Shown one piece after another: positions 58,716 through 64,000 of a stretch of 64,000 nucleotides of DNA. The number at the start of each line of letters is the position of its first letter. The first letter of the stretch is position 1. Made by a program: the position numbers and the translations under genes. The notes below the pieces were generated by a model that saw only the letters and a list, made by a program, of their open reading frames with translations, was not told the DNA's origin and did no database searches. The DNA is from Flavobacterium agri (GTDB taxonomy: Bacteria > Bacteroidota > Bacteroidia > Flavobacteriales > Flavobacteriaceae), in NCBI RefSeq assembly GCF_013401995.1, contig NZ_JACBJI010000003.1, positions 372,001 to 436,000 on the forward strand, in the 5' to 3' direction.

Positions 58716-59627
58716 ATGGAAAGTATTTTACTGTTGTTCATTTGTCTTGGAGTTGGTGTCGCCTTGCAATTCGCAAAAGCGTTTCCAGCCAACAGCCATC
58801 AGGTGTTGAACCAATTCGTGATACACATTTCGCTACCGGCTTTGGCGCTGTTTTACATACCTAAAATCCAGATTTCGAGCGAACTGCTTTTCCCGCTCGG
58901 CATCGCCTGGATCGGGTTTTTACTGTCATGGATTTTCTTCGCGACTTTAGGACGCTTGTTCGGATGGTCCAGAAAACTCACCGGATGCCTTATTTTGCTT
59001 TCGGGTTTGGGCAATACGTCTTTCGTCGGATTCCCGATAATAGAGGCTTTGTACGGCAATAAAGGATTGCAGACGGCGATCATCGTCGACCAACCGGGTT
59101 CATTTATGGTCATGGCGACTTTAGGCATAACGGTGGCGGCTATGTACTCGAGAGGCGTGCCGAGTGCGAAGGCCATCGCGATGAAGATTGCGTTCTTTCC
59201 GCCGTTCCTTGCTTTTGCGGTCGCGATATTGCTCAATTTGATCCACACCGATTTTCCCGACATGCTGCAATCGGTTTTCCAAAAGCTCGGAAATACCGTA
59301 ACGCCCATAGCTTTGGTCGCCGTCGGACTGCAACTCAAATTAGGTGAACGCAGCAAACATTGGTCGTTTTTGGCACTCGGACTTTTCTTCAAACTTTTCA
59401 TGACACCGGCTTTTTTCCTGTTGCTTTACAAAATGGCGTTCGACCAAAGCGGCCTGTCGATCGATGTCTCGATTATGGAAGCTGCGATGGCGCCCATGAT
59501 TACCGCTTCGGTATTGGCCTCAAGCCACGGCCTCAAACCGAAATTGAGCAATATGATGATCGGTGTCGGAATTCCGCTGTCGTTTTTGACGTTGGCTTTT
59601 TGGTATTGGATTTTGGGTGGGATTTGA
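58716..59627 (+). CDS. AEC-family (auxin efflux carrier type) transporter
   Basis: 303 aa, about ten membrane helices in two inverted halves (ILLLFICLGVGVALQFAKAF; GCLILLSGLGNTSFVGFPII; MAPMITASVLASSHGLKPKL; GVGIPLSFLTLAFWYWILGG). The GNTSFVGFP and broken-helix GVGIP segments fit the AEC/BART fold. Transports organic anions in bacteria; substrate unknown. Probably a leaderless message. Confidence 0.92.
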   Translation: MESILLLFICLGVGVALQFAKAFPANSHQVLNQFVIHISLPALALFYIPKIQISSELLFPLGIAWIGFLLSWIFFATLGRLFGWSRKLTGCLILLSGLGNTSFVGFPIIEALYGNKGLQTAIIVDQPGSFMVMATLGITVAAMYSRGVPSAKAIAMKIAFFPPFLAFAVAILLNLIHTDFPDMLQSVFQKLGNTVTPIALVAVGLQLKLGERSKHWSFLALGLFFKLFMTPAFFLLLYKMAFDQSGLSIDVSIMEAAMAPMITASVLASSHGLKPKLSNMMIGVGIPLSFLTLAFWYWILGGI

Positions 59628-59642
59628 GATTTGGAAATGCTG

Positions 59643-59810
59643 ATTAGTAAATAGTGATTGGTGAATTCGCAGTGATCAAGAATGTAATCGCAAGAGCCAT
59701 ATCAACCCATATTACAATCTACTATTCACTATTTACCAATCACTACTTACTAATCACTACTTACTAATCACTATTTACTAATCACTATTTACTAATCACC
59801 ATTCACCAAC
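59643..59810. repeat. 14-bp minisatellite with an inverted copy
   Basis: Six tandem copies of a 14-nt unit, consensus CACTATTTACTAAT, fill 59727-59810 (copies 1 and 6 diverge). The reverse complement of about 1.7 units occurs at 59643-59666, so a hairpin can form. Typical intergenic Flavobacterium repeat. The rest of the gap (59811-59880) has no gene. Confidence 0.9.
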
Positions 59811-59880
59811 TAAAACGTTTTCGTTCCCAATTACCACAATTTTAACGCAATCAACGACTTAGCCCGGTTTTTAAATTACC

Positions 59881-59888
59881 TATCTTTA
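59881..59888 (+). promoter_or_regulatory. Near-consensus -7 box (TATCTTTA) of the peroxiredoxin gene
   Basis: One mismatch to TAnnTTTG, 26 nt before ATG 59915. It touches a GTG-type alternative start at 59891, arguing for the ATG. Confidence 0.5.
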
Positions 59889-59914
59889 AAGTGAACCTGA
59901 TAAACACTTACGAT

Positions 59915-60553
59915 ATGGCATCTCTACGCTTGGGCGACATCGCGCCCGATTTTACCGCAATAAGCACCGAAGGCACAATAAATTTCCACGAATGGCTCGG
60001 TGATTCCTGGGCGGTTTTCTTTTCGCATCCGGCGGATTTTACGCCAGTTTGTACGACAGAACTCGGCACGGTCGCCAAATACATTCCCGAATTCGAGAAA
60101 CGCAACGTAAAAGTCATCGCGCTGTCTGTTGACAATATCGACTCGCATTACCAATGGGTGAAAGACATCAACGAGACACAAGGCACTACAGTCAATTATC
60201 CGATCATCGCCGACGAGACCAAACAGGTTGCGCTCTTATACGATATGTTACATCCGAATGCGAGCGAGAATTTCACGGTGCGTTCTGTATTCATCATCGG
60301 ACCCGACAAGAAAATCAAGCTCACGATGACGTATCCGGCCTCGACCGGACGCAATTTCGACGAATTATTACGCGTGATCGATTCGCTCCAGCTTACGGCC
60401 TATCATCAAGTGGCGACACCGGCCAATTGGAAAGACGGGGAAGATGTCGTGATCGTTCCCGCCGTATCCGACGAAGACGCGTTGCAGAAATTCCCAAAAG
60501 GTTACAAATCTGTAAAACCGTATTTGAGACTCACGCCACAACCCAACAAATAA
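59915..60553 (+). CDS. 1-Cys peroxiredoxin (Prx6 type)
   Basis: 212 aa. Reduces peroxides with a single catalytic Cys46 in HPADFTPVCTTE; the chain has no other Cys, so no resolving residue. The C-terminal PANWKDGEDVVIVP and GYKSVKPYLRLTPQP form the Prx6 dimer arm. Arg in STGRNFDELLRV stabilises the thiolate in the family. Followed by the GlcD-type oxidase after 40 nt, which has its own promoter box. Confidence 0.95.
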   Translation: MASLRLGDIAPDFTAISTEGTINFHEWLGDSWAVFFSHPADFTPVCTTELGTVAKYIPEFEKRNVKVIALSVDNIDSHYQWVKDINETQGTTVNYPIIADETKQVALLYDMLHPNASENFTVRSVFIIGPDKKIKLTMTYPASTGRNFDELLRVIDSLQLTAYHQVATPANWKDGEDVVIVPAVSDEDALQKFPKGYKSVKPYLRLTPQPNK

Positions 60554-60568
60554 ATCTTGAATAAGTAG

Positions 60569-60576
60569 TACTTTTG
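60569..60576 (+). promoter_or_regulatory. -7 promoter box (TACTTTTG) of the FAD oxidase gene
   Basis: Exact TAnnTTTG match, 17 nt before ATG 60594. Confidence 0.65.
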
Positions 60577-60593
60577 GGTTTTATCCCGATACT

Positions 60594-62012
60594 ATGAAAT
60601 TTGCCGATATAAACCAGGAAATGATTGCCCAACTCGAAGCCGTTGTTGGGCAATCTTTCGTTTTTACCGATGCCCAAACCAGAAACGATTACGGGCATGA
60701 TGAAACCGAAGATTACGTTTTTCCCGCGTCGGTTGTCGTAAAACCCGGAACAGCCGAGGAAATCTCGACGATTTTAAAGTTGGCCAACCAATGGAATGTC
60801 CCTGTTACGCCAATCGGAGGAAGAACCGGATTGAGTGGAGGTGCGTTGCCGATTCACGCCGGGATTGCGCTTTCGACAGATCGTTTCGACAAAATCATCC
60901 ACATAGACGAACAAAACCTGCAGGTAATGGTCGAGCCGGGCGTGATTACGCATAATCTTCGCGAAGCCGTAGCCGAAAAAGGGCTGTTTTATCCGCCCGA
61001 TCCAAGCAGTTTAGGGAGTTGTTTCATCGGCGGAAACGTTTCGGAAAATGCCGGTGGCGCCAGAGCTGTCAAATATGGCGTGACAAAGGATTACGTGCTC
61101 AATCTAGAAGTCGTGCTTCCCAATGGCGATATCATCTGGACGGGCGCCAATACGCTTAAGAACTCCACGGGTTACAACCTGACGCAATTGATGGTCGGAA
61201 GCGAAGGCACATTGGGCATCATTACCAAAATCGTGATGAAACTGCTCCCGGCGAATAACCACAATATTTTGATGCTCGTGCCTTTTTATGACGGAGCTCA
61301 GGCTTGCGAAGCGGTTTCGAGGATTTTCAAGGCCGGAATCGTTCCGAGTGCGCTCGAATTCATGGAACGCGATGCGATCGACTGGACGATGAAATTCGTA
61401 GACGGAGTAAATGTGCCGATCAAAGATGGGATCGAAGCGCATCTGCTGATCGAAGTCGACGGGAATTATCCCGACGTTTTGTTTGCCGAGGCCGAAAAAA
61501 TCACAGAAGTCGTCGAACAATTCAACATAGACGAAATCCTGTTTGCCGATACCGAAGATTACAAAAACGCGCTGTGGAAATTAAGACGTGCGGTAGGAGA
61601 GGCCGTCAAATCCAATTCGGTTTATAAAGAAGAAGATACGGTCGTGCCGCGTTACGAGTTGCCGATGTTGCTCAAAGGCATCAAGTTTATTGGCGACAAA
61701 TACGGTTTCAAATCGGTTTGCTACGGACATGCGGGCGACGGAAACCTTCACGTGAACATCGTAAAAGGCGAAATGTCCGACGAAGCGTGGAAAATCGAAG
61801 TTCCGAAAGGCATTCGCGAAATCTTCGAACTGACGGTTTCGTTAAAAGGAACGTTGTCGGGCGAGCACGGAATCGGTTATGTGCAAAAAAACTATATGGA
61901 CATCGCGTTCGGACAGACTTCGCTTTTGCTTATGAAAGGTATCAAGGACGTTTTTGACCCGAACGGCATTTTGAATCCGGGAAAAGTCTTGCCCGATTAT
62001 TTGCAGTCATAA
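60594..62012 (+). CDS. FAD-linked oxidase (GlcD / D-2-hydroxyacid dehydrogenase type)
   Basis: 472 aa. PCMH-type FAD-binding domain 40-220 (VTPIGGRTGLSGGALPIHAG and YPPDPSSLGSCFIGGNVSEN then AGGARAVKYG) and the FAD-oxidase C domain with substrate/metal motif CYGHAGDGNLHVN and SGEHGIGYVQK. Oxidises D-lactate, glycolate or a related 2-hydroxy acid, passing electrons to a carrier. The stop codon overlaps the convergent 53-codon gene by 6 nt. Confidence 0.93.
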   Translation: MKFADINQEMIAQLEAVVGQSFVFTDAQTRNDYGHDETEDYVFPASVVVKPGTAEEISTILKLANQWNVPVTPIGGRTGLSGGALPIHAGIALSTDRFDKIIHIDEQNLQVMVEPGVITHNLREAVAEKGLFYPPDPSSLGSCFIGGNVSENAGGARAVKYGVTKDYVLNLEVVLPNGDIIWTGANTLKNSTGYNLTQLMVGSEGTLGIITKIVMKLLPANNHNILMLVPFYDGAQACEAVSRIFKAGIVPSALEFMERDAIDWTMKFVDGVNVPIKDGIEAHLLIEVDGNYPDVLFAEAEKITEVVEQFNIDEILFADTEDYKNALWKLRRAVGEAVKSNSVYKEEDTVVPRYELPMLLKGIKFIGDKYGFKSVCYGHAGDGNLHVNIVKGEMSDEAWKIEVPKGIREIFELTVSLKGTLSGEHGIGYVQKNYMDIAFGQTSLLLMKGIKDVFDPNGILNPGKVLPDYLQS

Positions 62013-62168
62013 GCCGTCGTCTATATCTTTTTCGTCTTTCGGACGGCTTTGGTTGTTGAGATATTCCTCGTAATCCTTCTGGTCTTTGTGGTTCTGTTTG
62101 TTCAAGAAAAAAATCAGGGCTATGGCGGCAGCGATTACAATCGCTATGATGATCCAATTGGCTTGCAT
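62007..62168 (-). CDS. 53-aa single-pass membrane micro-protein
   Basis: MQANWIIIAIVIAAAIALIF begins one membrane helix; the tail is hydrophilic and charged (HKDQKDYEEYLNNQSRPKDE then KDIDDGL). A -7 box TAAATTTG at 62182-62189 lies 13 nt before the ATG, strong support for a gene. It is convergent with, and overlaps by 6 nt, the FAD oxidase. Similar short membrane proteins are familiar downstream of this oxidase in flavobacteria. Function unknown. Confidence 0.7.
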   Translation of the reverse strand: MQANWIIIAIVIAAAIALIFFLNKQNHKDQKDYEEYLNNQSRPKDEKDIDDGL

Positions 62169-62181
62169 AAGTGGTTTTCCT

Positions 62182-62189
62182 CAAATTTA
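62182..62189 (-). promoter_or_regulatory. -7 promoter box (TAAATTTG) of the 53-aa membrane protein gene
   Basis: Exact TAnnTTTG match on the minus strand. Confidence 0.6.
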
Positions 62190-62285
62190 GAAAGGCCAAT
62201 GTTAAGCGAAAATCAATTCTAATGTGTTGGTTTTAAGATTTTCGGCAGAGAATCTGTAATTGACGATATTGAAAAATTGCGACCT

Positions 62286-62320
62286 TAGACCTAACAGGTT
62301 TCCCAAACCTGTTAGGTCTA
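62286..62320. repeat. Perfect 16-bp palindrome, ACCTAACAGGTTT family
   Basis: Arms TAGACCTAACAGGTTT and AAACCTGTTAGGTCTA around CCC. Nearly identical in its core to the palindrome at 39631-39667. Confidence 0.9.
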
Positions 62321-62414
62321 AAAAAAATCAATGCGTTTTGGTCGTAAAAATCAAATTCGTCGCCACAACGAAAACCAGCCTTTAATCCGATAGGTAAATC
62401 CCTATAAAAAATAC

Positions 62415-62535
62415 GGCATTTGCCCTATTGCCGATCTGTTTCGGCCGCACTAATTTTGGAACAGGGCAAGTAAGCGCCATGCCGACTGGCAGTTCGTGGA
62501 AGAAAGGCGCTTACAAAATTTGTTTTAGTTTTTTT
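62415..62535 (+). ncRNA. Candidate structured small RNA
   Basis: About 120 nt. Stem A pairs TTGCCCT (62420-62426) with AGGGCAA (62463-62469) and encloses the perfect hairpin GCCGA-TCTGTT-TCGGC (62430-62445). Stem B pairs GTAAGCGCC (62470-62478) with GGCGCTTAC (62506-62514) over 9 bp and encloses TGCC-GACT-GGCA (62480-62491). Stem B abuts stem A and is followed by a U-rich tail (TTTGTTTTAGTTTTTTT), like an intrinsic terminator. The DNA is GC-rich beside AT-rich flanks and holds no credible protein gene. It does not show the conserved cores of 4.5S RNA, tmRNA, RNase P RNA or the riboswitches I know; a flavobacterial 6S-type RNA remains possible. Confidence 0.55.
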
Positions 62536-62542
62536 AAAAAAG

Positions 62543-62572
62543 AAAAACCACCGTGTCGTTGCGGTGGTTTTT
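62543..62572 (-). terminator. Intrinsic terminator of the 35-codon gene
   Basis: Perfect 11-bp stem AAAAACCACCG / CGGTGGTTTTT directly after the TAA at 62576. It lies just past the U-tail of the candidate RNA and may stop that transcript too. Confidence 0.85.
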
Positions 62573-62575
62573 CAT

Positions 62576-62683
62576 TTACTCTTTTTTGCCTTTTTTCTTT
62601 TCCTGCTTTTCGAGCCTTTTTTCCTTCAAGGTCTTGGCCGGTTCTTTTTTTTGTTCCTTTCGGGTATCGGTTCCTTTTGCCAT
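62576..62683 (-). CDS. 35-aa Lys-rich micro-protein
   Basis: Starts MAKGTDTRKEQKKEPAKTLK and ends EKRLEKQEKKKGKKE; 13 Lys of 35 residues. Strongly basic helical peptide, perhaps nucleic-acid or ribosome associated. It ends just before a perfect terminator hairpin, which supports it being a real transcribed gene. I believe related Lys-rich peptides exist in Bacteroidota, but no function is known. Confidence 0.6.
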   Translation of the reverse strand: MAKGTDTRKEQKKEPAKTLKEKRLEKQEKKKGKKE

Positions 62684-62764
62684 GGTTCTAAGTTTTTAGG
62701 TTATGGTTTTTAAACGGTGCGTTGAGCCGTTTCGTATGCTAAAAATAACAAAAGTGATTCAAAT

Positions 62765-63355
62765 TTATAAACCGAGTTGTGTTTTTTCGGCAGCGAACAG
62801 TTCATTGAAAATCTCCAGTTGCTGCAAATCGTCAAGGTTGAAGAATTTCCATTGGCCACCCGTTGATGAATCGGAAACCGCCACGAATTTCGAAATCCGC
62901 TTGACGTTGATGCTGTTGCGGTTGGGTTCACCAAAAACTTCTTTGGTAGAGGCGATGCGTTTCCATTGTTCGACTTCCTTGTTCATCTCGGCAGCATCCA
63001 TTTTGTTTTCGTAAAAATAACGCGTCGGATTCCGATAAGAAACCACACAAAATTGCCTTCCTTCTATCGTTTTTGGCTGGTTCACCTGAAACACCGGTGC
63101 CGTCAATTGGAGGCGTTTGCGGAATTTTTCGTTCTGGTAGTCGCTGTCGAGCTTTTCGAGGAATTTCTGCTTTCCGCCAAGTTGTTCGACCACTTTTGGG
63201 TACGTAAGTTCGGCAATGGGCTCGAAATCCATATTGTAGTTCGAATCGTAAAGCTCGGAAACCGATTTGAGCACGGCAGGATCTTGCGCAAAACACATCG
63301 TTCCTACAAAAAACACTAGAGCGGATAAGGCTTTTTTCAAAAATGCGATCGACAT
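62765..63355 (-). CDS. Exported protein of unknown function, paralogue A
   Basis: 196 aa, signal peptide (FLKKALSALVFFVGTMCFAQ). Predicted mixed alpha/beta with TIEGRQFCVVSYRNPTRYFY and the end FNELFAAEKTQLGL. It matches the next gene upstream (63372-63950) in layout: signal, helix pair, PKTIEG...YRN strand, SSTGGQWKFFNLD and a C-terminal LGL. No enzyme motif. Starts 17 nt after that gene, so one transcript. ATG 63355 is preferred to the GTG one codon earlier. Confidence 0.75.
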   Translation of the reverse strand: MSIAFLKKALSALVFFVGTMCFAQDPAVLKSVSELYDSNYNMDFEPIAELTYPKVVEQLGGKQKFLEKLDSDYQNEKFRKRLQLTAPVFQVNQPKTIEGRQFCVVSYRNPTRYFYENKMDAAEMNKEVEQWKRIASTKEVFGEPNRNSINVKRISKFVAVSDSSTGGQWKFFNLDDLQQLEIFNELFAAEKTQLGL

Positions 63356-63371
63356 CACGAAGTACTTTAAT

Positions 63372-63950
63372 TTAGAGTCCGAGTTCTTTTTTGATGTTCT
63401 CGTTGAATACCAAATTGAACATTTCCTTGTTGTCGTAATTGACGAATTGCCATTGGTTTTTGGTCGATTCGTCTGCTACGGCAATCATCACCGCGTCTCC
63501 CGCGATCGAAATGCTGTTCGTTTTTTCATCATAAACGACACTTTCGTAATTGCTGGCTTTTTTCATACCGTCTATCATGCCGTCGACCATTGGTTTCTCG
63601 AACTGTTGCTTGAGGTTCACTTTCATCGAGTTCCGATAGCGGATCACGCTGAACTTCTTGCCTTCGATCGTTTTTATCGGATCGGCCTTGTATTGTACGG
63701 GAAGCGGATTCGTAATTTGGATGGACATGATTTCGTTGTCAAAAGCTTGCTTCATCGCTTCGGCAAGTTGTGCCCGGTCGATGCCTGTGCCTTCAAAAAC
63801 TTTATTGTAGGTGAAGTCCATGACTTTGGCCATGTCTTGTTTGTTTGTAGCCGCGAAAAGCTCTTGCGCCCTTGTATTCAAAGTTTCGGCTGTCTGTGCG
63901 ATGCCGCTCAAGGCGATCAATAGTATCGGAAGGATGAATTTCAGTTTCAT
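63372..63950 (-). CDS. Exported protein of unknown function, paralogue B
   Basis: 192 aa, signal peptide (FILPILLIALSGIAQT). Mature part: LNTRAQELFAATNKQDMAKV, then DPIKTIEGKKFSVIRYRNSM, STKNQWQFVNYDNKEMFNLV and ENIKKELGL. Clear tandem relative of the downstream gene, at moderate identity concentrated in the IEG(K/R)-F--(I/V)-YRN and QW-F-N(Y/L)D segments. Near-consensus TACATTTA at 63966-63973 may be the promoter. Function unknown. Confidence 0.75.
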   Translation of the reverse strand: MKLKFILPILLIALSGIAQTAETLNTRAQELFAATNKQDMAKVMDFTYNKVFEGTGIDRAQLAEAMKQAFDNEIMSIQITNPLPVQYKADPIKTIEGKKFSVIRYRNSMKVNLKQQFEKPMVDGMIDGMKKASNYESVVYDEKTNSISIAGDAVMIAVADESTKNQWQFVNYDNKEMFNLVFNENIKKELGL

Positions 63951-64000
63951 GATGTCGATTTTCGGTAAATGTAGAAATATAATCGGGCAAGCGGCAAAAA

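Noticed and set aside
59727..59810. CRISPR-like array
   Set aside because: Units of 14 nt follow each other without spacers, so it is a minisatellite; no cas genes are present.
62428..62691. 87-codon plus-strand frame across the candidate RNA
   Set aside because: It runs through a U-rich terminator, a perfect hairpin and antisense to the Lys-rich gene, and its Phe/Ser-rich translation looks non-coding.
1..64000. tRNA, rRNA, insertion sequence or prophage genes
   Set aside because: No cloverleaf with a T-loop and acceptor pairing, no rRNA-like stretch, no transposase or phage motif found on either strand by eye.

Overview
The window is a contiguous piece of a Bacteroidota chromosome, almost certainly a Flavobacterium-like member of the Flavobacteriia. 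The evidence is a SusC/SusD locus, several T9SS (Por secretion) C-terminal sorting domains, SusR-like and PadR/PspC/GIN gene sets, and repeated use of the Bacteroidota -7 promoter box TAnnTTTG 5-80 nt before start codons. The Flavobacterium style of intergenic repeats points the same way. No rRNA, tRNA, CRISPR array, insertion sequence or phage gene was seen.

Layout. 1-8880 (minus strand) is a polysaccharide-utilization locus. In transcription order it reads DUF5004-like lipoprotein, secreted SusE-position protein, SusC, SusD, a GH71/GH99-like lipoprotein, and a GH97 enzyme cut by the left edge. It is read divergently from a membrane-spanning SusR-like regulator at 9264. 10952-12392 holds a small protein and thioredoxin reductase. 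12544-24997 is an envelope and housekeeping block: a GIN-domain protein, an ABC exporter whose permease is fused to an M1 peptidase, a GIN-PadR-PspC-GIN operon, a DUF4870 protein, a DUF4442 protein and an epimerase. 25161-27788 is a delta-60-repeat T9SS protein whose signal peptide seems to begin at ACG instead of ATG. 27956-32145 carries grpE-dnaJ and a NatAB-type ABC exporter. 32585-36229 carries an NtrC-like regulator without DNA-binding domain, a one-domain DEAD-like ATPase, a secreted helical protein and a hydrolase. 36222-41282 carries an archaemetzincin, an MFS carrier, an acetyltransferase, a Crp/Fnr regulator and an SDR enzyme.

41352-46450 holds two T9SS cargo proteins, a metzincin protease and a beta-helix protein, with a decayed stretch between them. 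46529-48163 is an ABC-F ATPase. 48474-52250 is a tightly packed operon of an ECF sigma factor, a one-pass membrane protein in the anti-sigma position that ends in a TonB-plug-like segment, and a vWA protein that also carries a TonB plug. 52395-64000 holds a DUF6929-like protein, PPK2, an outer-membrane barrel, MATE and AEC transporters, MeaB, an Rrf2 regulator, a 1-Cys peroxiredoxin, a GlcD-type oxidase, two micro-genes of 53 and 35 codons, and a tandem pair of secreted paralogues.

The most interesting unexplained signals are four. One is a candidate structured small RNA at 62415-62535, with nested perfect stems and a U-rich 3' end. The second is the sigma/plug/vWA operon, which looks like a signalling unit that reuses TonB-plug modules without a barrel. 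The third is an intrinsic-terminator-like hairpin between susD and the hydrolase genes. The fourth is several families of perfect inverted repeats in the intergenic DNA. Functional names are by motif and family recognition only; no database search was run.
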